From positions 1-64,000 of the forward strand of contig JBBRZN010000005.1 of the NCBI GenBank assembly GCA_038236705.1: DNA of 64,000 nucleotides, written 5' to 3'. Source of the DNA: AC-32 sp038236705. Its GTDB lineage: Bacteria > Actinomycetota > Thermoleophilia > Gaiellales > Gaiellaceae. The translations under genes were made by a program, and so were the position numbers. The notes under the pieces were generated by a model. The model saw only the letters and a list, made by a program, of their open reading frames with translations, had not been told where the DNA came from and searched no databases. This document shows, piece after piece, positions 50,988 to 57,923 of the stretch (positions are counted from its first letter, which is position 1; every line of letters begins with the position of its first letter).

Positions 50988-51014
50988 GGTGATTCTCCTT
51001 TCGGTGCGGTCGAC

Positions 51015-51683
51015 CTAGCTGACGATGAAGGGCTTGACCTTGGGCAGGACCTCGGCCATCGAGGCGGGCTTGGAGAAGGCGCCGTCGGGGGTCGGGGACT
51101 TGCCGAGCAAGACGTTGAGCGCGGAGGCGTGACGGGCCTCGACCGTGTGGATCGAAAGCGCCGCCGCGAGGATCTCCTTGCTCTTGATCCGGCCGGCCTG
51201 ACCAAGGTAGGCGGAGGCGCCGAGGTTCTCGACGGTCGCCGCCAGACTGAGCACGCTCTGGGCGCTCTTCAGTGGGAACTTGGTGGCTGGCTTCGGCGCA
51301 GGCTTGCCGCCGAGCTTCTGGACGGTGGACTTGAGCGCTGCGACATGAGCGGCCTCGTGCGCGCCGATCACCTTGATCAGCTCGAGCGAGGCGCCCTTGA
51401 AGAGGCCACTCGCGATCACCTTGTTGTAGAAGTCGGACTCGAGGTACTCGAGCGTCAGCGCGTAGTTGACGATCGCGATGTCACCCGACTCCTTGGCCAT
51501 CGCCCCGGTGGTCGCGGCGGTCGTGCCCGCACCGGTCTTGGAGTTACCGCAGGCGCTAAGGAAGAGCGCGAAAGCACTCGCTCCGGCAGCTCCGCCGCCC
51601 ATCTTCTTCAGGAAGTCCTTTCGTGACCCCGGATCGCGCGCGAGTAGCTCGAGCGCTCCCGGAGACTGTGTCGTCTCGGACAT
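51015..51683 (-). CDS. Exported ferritin-like lipoprotein 2 (Ferritin_2 fold)
   Basis: A 222-residue sister of the proteins at 50364 and 52731. Residues 20-27 SRKDFLKK match the Tat consensus S-R-R-x-F-L-K except for Lys at the second Arg. After a hydrophobic run (GAAGASAFALFLSAC) a lipobox LSAC places Cys45 as lipid anchor, so the mature protein is tethered outside. Bundle ligands: IVNYALTLEYLESDFYNKVI, VIGAHEAAHVAALKST, VEARHASALNVL. Ribosome site AAGGAGG five bases before ATG. It begins 18 bases after tatC, in the same operon. Confidence 0.87.
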   Translation of the reverse strand: MSETTQSPGALELLARDPGSRKDFLKKMGGGAAGASAFALFLSACGNSKTGAGTTAATTGAMAKESGDIAIVNYALTLEYLESDFYNKVIASGLFKGASLELIKVIGAHEAAHVAALKSTVQKLGGKPAPKPATKFPLKSAQSVLSLAATVENLGASAYLGQAGRIKSKEILAAALSIHTVEARHASALNVLLGKSPTPDGAFSKPASMAEVLPKVKPFIVS

Positions 51684-51701
51684 GTGTCCTCCTTGGTTGG
51701 T

Positions 51702-52463
51702 CTAGGTGGGTGCAGGCGCGGTCGAGAGGCTGCGCCACCGGCGCTCGAAGAAGACCGAGAGCCAGATCGACGATTCGTACAGGACGAGCAGCGGCACCAT
51801 CTCGAACGCGGTCGTGACCGGATCGACTCCGGGCAGGGCCACGGCCAGGGCCGTCACGGCGACGTAGCCGATCCGGCGGTTGCGCCGCAGCTTCGCCGAG
51901 CTGGTGACGCCGAGCCGCACGAGCCCGAGGATGAAGATCGGCAACTCGAAGACGAGCCCGACCGACAGCAGCACGAGCAGCGCGAACGAGTAGTAGCTGC
52001 TTGCCCGCACCTGGATGTCGTAGAGGTTGGAGTCGTAATTCGTCAGGAAGTGCACGGCCGCGGGGAGGGCGAGGCGGTACGCGAACACGACTCCACCCGC
52101 GAACAACACGGTCGAGACCACGACGAACCACCCCACGACGCGCTGGGTTCCTGCCTCCACCGCGGGAGCGAAGAAGCTCCACGCCTGCCACAGGAGCACC
52201 GGCAGCGCAAGCGCGAAACCCGCGTACAGGCTGACCTTGATCGAGGTCATGAACGGCTCGGTCACGCCGAGGGTGATCGGGTGCCGGCGGCCGGCGGGAA
52301 GCGCCTCGTTGAGGAGGCCGATCAGCCTCGCATGGAAGGCGTAGCCGATGGCGAAGCCGGCACTGAGCGCTCCCAGCGAGACGAAAAGACGCGCGCGGAG
52401 CTCGCCGAGATGATCGACGAGCTCCGCAGGCTCGGAGTGAGCGAGCCGGCGCGGGAGCTTCAT
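51702..52463 (-). CDS. tatC: TatC-like Sec-independent translocase, variant signal-recognition site
   Basis: A 253-residue, six-helix TatC. Conserved parts: DHLGELRARLFVSL (E21 and R23, equal to E. coli E15 and R17), GVTEPFMTSIKVSLYAGFAL, LPVLLWQAWSFFAPAV, VGLVFELPIFILGL (E173), and the closing VALPGVDPVTTAFEMVPLLVLYE. At the site equal to E. coli YKHERR the sequence is EAGTQR, so the Glu at the twin-arginine contact (E103) and the next Arg are Thr106 and Gln107. The alignment there needs no gap. Start overlaps the tatA stop (ATGA). Three ferritin-like cargos surround it. Confidence 0.9.
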   Translation of the reverse strand: MKLPRRLAHSEPAELVDHLGELRARLFVSLGALSAGFAIGYAFHARLIGLLNEALPAGRRHPITLGVTEPFMTSIKVSLYAGFALALPVLLWQAWSFFAPAVEAGTQRVVGWFVVVSTVLFAGGVVFAYRLALPAAVHFLTNYDSNLYDIQVRASSYYSFALLVLLSVGLVFELPIFILGLVRLGVTSSAKLRRNRRIGYVAVTALAVALPGVDPVTTAFEMVPLLVLYESSIWLSVFFERRWRSLSTAPAPT

Positions 52464-52669
52464 GCTGCGCGCTCCTGCCGCGGCTCCTCCAGCTCGACGG
52501 GCGGCTCGAAGCGCGACTCGTCCGCGTCATTGCCGGTGATCGAGCTCTTGAACTCACGGAAGCCGCGGCCCATCGAGCGGCCCATCTCCGGCAGGCGCTT
52601 GGGCCCGAAGACGAGCAGGACGACGAGGCCGAGGAGAAGCAGTTCGGGGATTCCGACGAAACCTGGCAT
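52460..52669 (-). CDS. tatA: TatA-type Sec-independent translocase subunit
   Basis: A 69-residue TatA: an N-terminal hydrophobic helix (VGIPELLLLGLVVLLVFG), the hinge FGPKRLPEMGRSMGRGFREF, then an amphipathic helix and an acidic tail. No TatB-like long tail, so a two-component TatA-TatC system is encoded. Ribosome site GAAAGG upstream of the ATG at 52669. The stop overlaps the tatC start. It lies 61 bases after ferritin-like gene 3 and before the other two, so operon order is fer3-tatA-tatC-fer2-fer1. Confidence 0.93.
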   Translation of the reverse strand: MPGFVGIPELLLLGLVVLLVFGPKRLPEMGRSMGRGFREFKSSITGNDADESRFEPPVELEEPRQERAA

Positions 52670-52730
52670 GTGAGACCTTTCGGTTGGACGCGGTTGGGGC
52701 GGCCGGCCAGGGCCGCCCCTCCCACGCGGA

Positions 52731-53399
52731 CTACTTGACGATGAATCCCGTCGCCGTCACCGCGGCGAGGATCTGACGCTTGGTGCGCGCCCCTTCGAAG
52801 GCCTTCGGCGCGGGGCTCGGAGCGTTGCCACTGCCGATGATGTCCCTGATCCAGGAGGCGTGACGTGCCTCGACGGGCAGGATCGAACCGGCCGCCTTGA
52901 GGACGGTCTTGTTGCGGATGTTTCCGACCTGGCCGAGGTAGGCGGCGACGCCGGTGTCCTCCAGCGTCTTGGCGGTCGCCTGGAACTTGGCTTGGTTGCC
53001 GGTCGTGTCGCGGAAGTTGAACCGCGGCTTCTTGACGGCCTTGGCGCCAAGGGTGCCCTTGAGGAACGCGACGTGCGTGCGCTCATGGGCGGCAACGACC
53101 TTGGCGAAGTTCGCCGTCTCGCCGCTGAGCTTGCCCTTGCCGACGGCCTCGGCGTAGAACGCCGCCTCGAGGTACTCCAGCGTCAGCGCGAAATTGAGGA
53201 TCGCGATGTCGCTGGCTGGGACCCCTGCGCTGGCGATCGCCGGGATAGCGCCGAGAAGCGCGCTGCCGCCGATGATCGTGCCGGCTCCGAGGCCTGCTCT
53301 GCGGAGGAAACCCGCACGGGTGTTTCCGTCGACGCTCTCGGCGCCCTCACGGATTGCACCGTCTGTGTCGAGCTCCTCCAGCGGAGGTAGGTAGTTCAT
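52731..53399 (-). CDS. Exported ferritin-like protein 3 (Ferritin_2 fold)
   Basis: A 222-residue protein, first gene of the operon. Residues 27-34 TRAGFLRR resemble a Tat motif with Ala at the second Arg, followed by a hydrophobic run (GLGAGTIIGGSALLGAIPAI) and a likely cleavage site after ASA. The bundle has ILNFALTLEYLEAAFYAEAV, VVAAHERTHVAFLKGT and LPVEARHASWIRDI, the same E/E..H pattern as the sisters. An acidic N-terminus of 20 residues precedes the signal. GAGGGG six bases before ATG at 53399. A nested inverted repeat lies just upstream and may control the whole operon. Confidence 0.87.
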   Translation of the reverse strand: MNYLPPLEELDTDGAIREGAESVDGNTRAGFLRRAGLGAGTIIGGSALLGAIPAIASAGVPASDIAILNFALTLEYLEAAFYAEAVGKGKLSGETANFAKVVAAHERTHVAFLKGTLGAKAVKKPRFNFRDTTGNQAKFQATAKTLEDTGVAAYLGQVGNIRNKTVLKAAGSILPVEARHASWIRDIIGSGNAPSPAPKAFEGARTKRQILAAVTATGFIVK

Positions 53400-53413
53400 G
53401 TTGCACCCCTCTC

Positions 53414-53459
53414 TCGACGGCCCGGTTGTCTGGAAAGAACGTTCTGTCTTGGCCGTCGA
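53414..53459. promoter_or_regulatory. Nested inverted repeats in the ferritin/Tat operon leader
   Basis: Outer arms TCGACGGCC (53414-53422) and GGCCGTCGA (53451-53459) enclose a perfect 10-base palindrome, AGAACGTTCT (53436-53445). They lie 15-60 bases upstream of the fer3 start. They could form an RNA hairpin or bind a dimeric regulator; identity is unknown. Confidence 0.6.
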
Positions 53460-53741
53460 CGAGGGTCATTCGCGCGCCGTGCGCATCCGGTTCAAAAAGT
53501 GCATAGAGGCCGGCCAGGACGCGGACGCGGCCGCGACGGGCAGCTCGTCCGCGGTCTCGCCAAAGACCTGAGCACAGTGTCCGAGCACGGTGTCCGAGCA
53601 CGGTGTCAGACACCTCACCAAAACAGTCACGAACAATCCACAGCCCCTGCAACGAGAGCGTTTTCCCCGTGTCTTCCCCGTGTCAGACACCGTGACGGAT
53701 CACGGGCTCGAGCGAGTTGACCGACGGGGTGATCCGGCGCT
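53460..53741. other. Non-coding region carrying a GTGTC repeat cluster
   Basis: No gene is supported here. The short open frames are Arg/Ser-rich and lack ribosome sites. The region is dominated by the repeated GAGCACGGTGTC and CCCCGTGTC units described as a repeat feature, downstream of the HD-GYP gene and upstream of the ferritin/Tat operon. Confidence 0.6.
53570..53700. repeat. Cluster of GTGTC-based direct and inverted repeats (REP-like)
   Basis: Three tandem 13-base units (53570-53582, 53583-53595, 53596-53608; consensus GAGCACGGTGTCC) run into GGTGTCAGACACC (53602-53614), a stem-loop with six-base arms. A second group near 53665-53697 has CCCCGTGT twice and again GTGTCAGACAC (53680-53690). 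The pattern resembles REP-type palindromes rather than a coding or CRISPR repeat. Confidence 0.75.
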
Positions 53742-54314
53742 CTAGGAAGCGGCTGCGGCCGGAAGCTCGGCCTCGCCGAAGACCTCCAAGAAGATGCGAG
53801 CGATCTTCGGGTCGAACTGCGTCCCGGCGCAGCGTTCGACTTCCGCGAGTGCCTCCTCGTGCGTGAGCGCGCTCCGGTAGGGCCGGTCGCTCGTCATCGC
53901 GTCGAAGGCGTCCGCAATCGCCAGCACGCGCGCTTCGACCGGGATCTCCTCGCCTGCCTTTCCGGAGGGGTAGCCGGTGCCGTCCCAGCGCTCGTGGTGG
54001 TAGAGCACGTACGGGATGGCCTCGCGGAGGGCGGTAATTCGGAGTAAGAGCTTTGCCCCGATCTTTGGGTGCTCCCGGATCTGCGCCAGCTCCTCGTCGT
54101 CGAGGCGGCCTTCCTTGCAGAGCACCTCGTCCGAGACCGCGAGCTTGCCGATGTCGTGCAGAGGCCCGCCGACTCGCAGGGTCGCGAGCTGCTTCTCGCT
54201 CCAGGCGAGACGGCGCGCGACGGCCTCTGCCAGCTCGGTCACGCGCGTCGAGTGGCCCCGCGTGTAGGGGTCACGGGCCTCGATCGCCCGGCTGAGCATC
54301 GACAGCATCGCCAC
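53742..54314 (-). CDS. Stand-alone HD-GYP domain protein
   Basis: A 190-residue protein consisting almost only of an HD-GYP domain, the c-di-GMP phosphodiesterase type. Motifs: MLSRAIEARDPYTRGHSTRV, GGPLHDIGKLAVSDEVLCKE, LREAIPYVLYHHERWDGTGY followed by P (HHE and GYP), ARVLAIADAFDAMTSDRPYR. All metal ligands seem present. There is no receiver or sensor domain, unusual for the family; the frame starts right at the domain (GTG 54314). It may be regulated by a partner or at transcription. Confidence 0.9.
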   Translation of the reverse strand: MAMLSMLSRAIEARDPYTRGHSTRVTELAEAVARRLAWSEKQLATLRVGGPLHDIGKLAVSDEVLCKEGRLDDEELAQIREHPKIGAKLLLRITALREAIPYVLYHHERWDGTGYPSGKAGEEIPVEARVLAIADAFDAMTSDRPYRSALTHEEALAEVERCAGTQFDPKIARIFLEVFGEAELPAAAAS

Positions 54315-54369
54315 GAGGGCAGAATTTCAAGATCGACGCGCAGATCCCTCTTTCGGGTGAGAGGAGAAC

Positions 54370-55218
54370 TCAGCGCCAGATGCCGGTGACCGGCGCGACG
54401 CGCGCCGAGCGGCCGAGCCGCGGCAGCCCCCACGCGTCCTCGACCGTCCGCAGCAACCCGTAGTGGGACATCGGCGCCGCGAACCTCGAGCCCGGCCGGA
54501 CGAGTGGCCCGAGCGCCAGCGCCGCCACCCGCGGATCGGCCGAACCGGACTCGTCGAAGATGACGAAAACCGCGCTGTTGGCGAGCTGGCGGCTCCGCAG
54601 AAGCGGCGGCAGGAACCGCCCGAGCCAGGCGTCCCCGGTCGCGACGGGGCAGTCGTGCATGTCGTGGCACATGTCCGGCACGACGAGCGCGAAGTCGGGC
54701 AGGCGCTTGGCTGCGAGGTCGCGCGAGAGCGCCGCCAGCGGCATGACGTTGCGCACCCGCGCGGGCCGGGACAGGACGCGCCGGAAGTAGAGGAACGGGA
54801 CGTGGCGCTTGACGTAGCGCCCCGAGGCGGCGCCCGTCCAGCCCGCTCGCGGCAGGCCCTCCGCGTACGCCTTCCAGGTGCGGCCCTTCGCCTCGAGCGT
54901 GTCGGCCAGGCTGCGGCCCCCGGTTGTGCAGCTCGTGCAGTCGGTGGTGATCCCCTGGGTCGAGCCGGAGACCAGCGCGAGGTAGTTCGGCAGGCTCGGA
55001 TGCGTAACGCCGCGGTACCCGGCCAGCACCGCGTGGCGTGACGCGAGCGAGTTGAAGGTCGGCGCAGCCGGGCTGCCGAGGACCGAGCTAGGCACCTTGT
55101 TCTCGAAGACGATCACGACCACGTGGTCGAAGGCGGGCACGGGTCGCGGCGCCGCCTGCGCCCCGGGAAGCGCCGCGGCGCCGAGCGCCGCAGCCAGCAA
55201 GAGCACCCGCGGGCTCAC
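54370..55218 (-). CDS. Exported phosphoesterase (acid phosphatase/phospholipase C family)
   Basis: A 282-residue protein with a signal peptide (VLLLAAALGAAALPGAQAAP) and the phosphoesterase fold: FDHVVVIVFENKVPSSVLG (metal-site Glu-Asn), THPSLPNYLALVSGSTQG (Ser/Thr nucleophile region), CTSCTTGGRSLADTLEAKGR, FALVVPDMCHDMHDCPVATG, and VFVIFDESGSADPRVAALAL. The four Cys may form disulfides. It releases phosphate from exported esters; substrate unknown. GTG at 55218 overlaps the DedA stop (GTGA). Last gene of the ggt operon. Confidence 0.86.
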   Translation of the reverse strand: MSPRVLLLAAALGAAALPGAQAAPRPVPAFDHVVVIVFENKVPSSVLGSPAAPTFNSLASRHAVLAGYRGVTHPSLPNYLALVSGSTQGITTDCTSCTTGGRSLADTLEAKGRTWKAYAEGLPRAGWTGAASGRYVKRHVPFLYFRRVLSRPARVRNVMPLAALSRDLAAKRLPDFALVVPDMCHDMHDCPVATGDAWLGRFLPPLLRSRQLANSAVFVIFDESGSADPRVAALALGPLVRPGSRFAAPMSHYGLLRTVEDAWGLPRLGRSARVAPVTGIWR

Positions 55219-55814
55219 GGCGACTCGCCCTCCGCGCGCAGCAGCCGCTTCTTCCAGAAGTGGAAGCCGACGAAGGCGAGCGCGACCAGGACGACGAGCG
55301 CGGCGCCGCCGATCAGGCCGTAGCGGCTGATCGCGTCCGCGGCGGCCTGGCCGAGGTAGTAGGCGACGAGCCCCACCAGCGCCGCCCAGCAGATGCCGCC
55401 CGCCGCGTTCCAGGCGAGGAACTTCAGCCACGGCATGCGCGAGACACCCGCCATCCAGGCCGCGGTCACGCGGAGGATCGAGAAGAAACGCGCGATGAAG
55501 ATCGTCTTCGCCCCGTGCCGGTGGAAGAAGCTCTCAGCCCACGGGAGCACGCGCTCCATCCAGCGGCTGAGGAACTTGGAGCGCTCCAGCAGCTTGCGGC
55601 CGCCGGTGCGACCGAGCCAGTAGCCGATGTTGTCGCCGATGATCGCGGCGGCCGCGGCCACGGCGATCACCTCGACGATGTTCAGCTCGCCGCGCGAGGC
55701 GAACACGCCCGCCGTGACGAGCGCCGTCTCCCCCGGGAGCGGCACCCCGCCGGACTCGAACATCACGATCAGGAACAGCGCGATCAGCCCGTAGTGGTGG
55801 ACGAGGCTGGTCAT
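55215..55814 (-). CDS. DedA family membrane protein
   Basis: A 199-residue polytopic protein: LVHHYGLIALFLIVMFESGG, VPLPGETALVTAGVFASRGE, then IGDNIGYWLGRTGGRKLLER, and the conserved FFHRHGAKTIFIARFFSILR with the membrane-embedded Arg, followed by AGVSRMPWLKFLAWNAAGG. DedA proteins are implicated in lipid carrier flipping and envelope homeostasis. Overlaps the GNAT stop (ATGA) and the phosphoesterase start; the partner phosphoesterase could act on exported phospholipid or carrier headgroups, which is inference. Confidence 0.9.
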   Translation of the reverse strand: MTSLVHHYGLIALFLIVMFESGGVPLPGETALVTAGVFASRGELNIVEVIAVAAAAAIIGDNIGYWLGRTGGRKLLERSKFLSRWMERVLPWAESFFHRHGAKTIFIARFFSILRVTAAWMAGVSRMPWLKFLAWNAAGGICWAALVGLVAYYLGQAAADAISRYGLIGGAALVVLVALAFVGFHFWKKRLLRAEGESP

Positions 55815-56332
55815 CGCTCCAGTGTAGGTCTGACCTCGTAGGCCATCAGAACGGCGTCCACGAGCTCGCCCCCGCGCCGGTAGTGCCGCCGCCGGTAGCC
55901 CTCCTTGACGAAGCCAAAGCGCTCGTACAGCGCAATCGCAGGCCGGTTGTAGGGGAAGACGTGCAGCTCGAGCTTGGTCACCCCCACCTCGCGCGCCCAG
56001 TCCGCGGCCGCCTCCAGCAGCGCGCGCCCGATCCCGTGACGCCGGTGGCTCGCCGCCACCATCAGGCCGAGGTCGGCGACGTGGAAGCTCGCCGGGTGCG
56101 GGTCGCGCGCGATCGAGATCCTGCCCACGAGCCCCTCCGGCACCTCCGCCACGAAGACGGCGGCGTGCGGGGTGCGGCGGGTGGCGCGCAGGTAGCGGCG
56201 CTCGTCGGTCGCGCTGCGCCACTCGTTCGTGGTGATCAGCCAGCCCTCCGGCTCGGTGCCGACCTCGCGCGCGAGGGCCACCAGCCCAGCCGCGTCGGCG
56301 GCGACGGCTCGCCGGATCTCCACCTCGCTCAT
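55811..56332 (-). CDS. GNAT family N-acetyltransferase
   Basis: A 173-residue acetyltransferase with the GNAT core: EIRRAVAADAAGLVALAREV, VFVAEVPEGLVGRISIARDP, LGLMVAASHRRHGIGRALLE (acetyl-CoA motif A, R/Q-x2-G-x-G/A type), and VTKLELHVFPYNRPAIALYE followed by RFGFVKEGYRRRHYRRGGE (motif B). Closest in shape to RimJ/L-type or diamine acetyltransferases; substrate not known. Start overlaps the ggt stop (ATGA) and its stop overlaps the DedA start, within the four-gene operon. Confidence 0.9.
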   Translation of the reverse strand: MSEVEIRRAVAADAAGLVALAREVGTEPEGWLITTNEWRSATDERRYLRATRRTPHAAVFVAEVPEGLVGRISIARDPHPASFHVADLGLMVAASHRRHGIGRALLEAAADWAREVGVTKLELHVFPYNRPAIALYERFGFVKEGYRRRHYRRGGELVDAVLMAYEVRPTLER

Positions 56333-57879
56333 TCGATCACGACGCCGTGGCCGCCGCGGCGTGGATCTCCCGCGGCGGCGAGTGTGCCGTCCTCGCGGAA
56401 CTCGACGCCGGAGGCGCCGCCGAAGAACAGGTTGCGCCGGCGCCAGCGCGCCAGCTCGTAGCCCCAGGACTCGAGCCGGTCGAGCTCGGCGGGGTCGTGC
56501 CCGCCCTCGCAGTGCACGTGGCTCTCGTCGAGGTGGACGCGGGGCCGGTCGATCGCCTCCTCGACGCCGAGGCCGTGGCCGACGACGTTGACGATGATCT
56601 GGAAGATCGCGCCGCGCAGACGCAGCGAGCCGGCGCTGCCGACGACGAGGCGCGGCCGCCGGTCGCGCAGCACGATCGTCGGCGCCATCCCGCTCGTGAA
56701 GCGGATCCCCGGCCGTGGGATGCCGCCCGTAGCGGCCAGGTCGAACTCGCCGAGCATGTTGTTCAGCTGGATCCCGGTGCCCGGCACGATCACCCCGGAG
56801 CCGGAGCCGGTCGACGCGGTCAGCGAGGCCGCGTTGCCCTGCCCGTCGACGACGGAGATGTGGGTCGTCCCCCGCTGCGCCTCCGGCAGGCGCCGGCGCA
56901 GCCGCCTGGCCGTCGCCTGCAGGCCGCGGTCGTCGAAGAGCCGGCGCGCGAGGCCGCCGCGGTAGAGCTCGCGCGCGAAGGGCCCACCGCGGGCCACTTC
57001 CTGCTCGCGCATGAGCTCGACGAGCTGGGCGACCGCCTCGGCGCTCCCGGCCGGGCCGGCCACGCCGAGCCGGTCGAGCAGCCTCACGCCGAGGCCGATC
57101 AGGACGCCCCCGGTCGAGGGCGGCGGGTTCGACTCGAAGTCGTGGCCCAGGAAGCTCGCGCGAATCGGCCTCCGCCTGACGACGCGGTACTCGGCGAAGT
57201 CACGGGGGGTGAAATCGCCGCCCTGCTCGCGCACGTGTTGCACGACAGCCCGCGCGAGCTCACCTCGGTAGAAGTCGTCAGCGCCTTTCTCGGCCAGCCG
57301 CTCGAGCGTCTGGGCCAGATCGGCCATCACCAGGCGGTCCCCGGCGACGAGCCGGTTGCCCTCGCTGCCGTAGATCTCCCGTCCCTCGTCGGTGTGCCGG
57401 AGGATCAGGTCGAGGATTGCGTGCAGGTAAGCCTGCGGCTTCGTCATTTCCACGCCGTCCCGCGCGAGCTCGATCGCCGGCTCGAGGAGGTCGCGCCAGG
57501 GCAGCGACGCGAACTGCCTGTGGGCCTCGCCGAGCCCGGCCACGGCGCCGGGGACGGCACACGAGGCGGCGCCGATGCTGAAGACCTGCGACGACTCGGG
57601 CGTGAAGTCGACGTCCACCGAATCCATCTCCGTCCGTCCCCGCCGCCGCAGGCCGAGGCCCGGGACGGTGACGAAGTGATCGAGCACCCGGGTCGAATCG
57701 TCTGCGGCGCGGTGGACGAGCATGAACCCGCCCGCCCCGGGCCCGGTCAGTGGGCTCTCGGTCACCCAGGAGACGAACGCGGCCGCGATGCAGGCGTCGA
57801 CGGCGTTCCCGCCGTCCGCGAGCACCTGGGCCCCCGCCTCCGCGGTGAGCGGATGGCCTGCTGCTACCGCGCCTCGCAT
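56329..57879 (-). CDS. ggt: Gamma-glutamyltransferase family protein
   Basis: A 516-residue Ntn hydrolase precursor that cuts itself before the catalytic Thr. Landmarks: GAVAAGHPLTAEAGAQVLAD, GGNAVDACIAAAFVSWVTES, GPGAGGFMLVH, ESNPPPSTGGVLIGLG, the autocleavage/catalytic site RGTTHISVVDGQGNAASLT, GSGSGVIVPGTGIQLNNMLG, and RFTSGMAPTIVL. It lacks an obvious signal peptide, unlike secreted GGTs, so it may be cytoplasmic and act on gamma-glutamyl compounds. First of four overlapping genes; ATG at 57879 is 44 bases from the divergent membrane-protein gene. Confidence 0.9.
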   Translation of the reverse strand: MRGAVAAGHPLTAEAGAQVLADGGNAVDACIAAAFVSWVTESPLTGPGAGGFMLVHRAADDSTRVLDHFVTVPGLGLRRRGRTEMDSVDVDFTPESSQVFSIGAASCAVPGAVAGLGEAHRQFASLPWRDLLEPAIELARDGVEMTKPQAYLHAILDLILRHTDEGREIYGSEGNRLVAGDRLVMADLAQTLERLAEKGADDFYRGELARAVVQHVREQGGDFTPRDFAEYRVVRRRPIRASFLGHDFESNPPPSTGGVLIGLGVRLLDRLGVAGPAGSAEAVAQLVELMREQEVARGGPFARELYRGGLARRLFDDRGLQATARRLRRRLPEAQRGTTHISVVDGQGNAASLTASTGSGSGVIVPGTGIQLNNMLGEFDLAATGGIPRPGIRFTSGMAPTIVLRDRRPRLVVGSAGSLRLRGAIFQIIVNVVGHGLGVEEAIDRPRVHLDESHVHCEGGHDPAELDRLESWGYELARWRRRNLFFGGASGVEFREDGTLAAAGDPRRGGHGVVIE

Positions 57880-57923
57880 GGGCGAAGGCTACTCGGCCCG
57901 CCGGAGTAATCTCCGTAGCCGTC

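Noticed and set aside
53436..53445. SOS (LexA) box at AGAACGTTCT
   Set aside because: The actinobacterial box is GAAC-N4-GTTC; here the half sites abut with no spacer.
53570..53700. Possible CRISPR array
   Set aside because: Units are only 13 bases, directly adjacent without spacers of constant length, and no cas genes are near.
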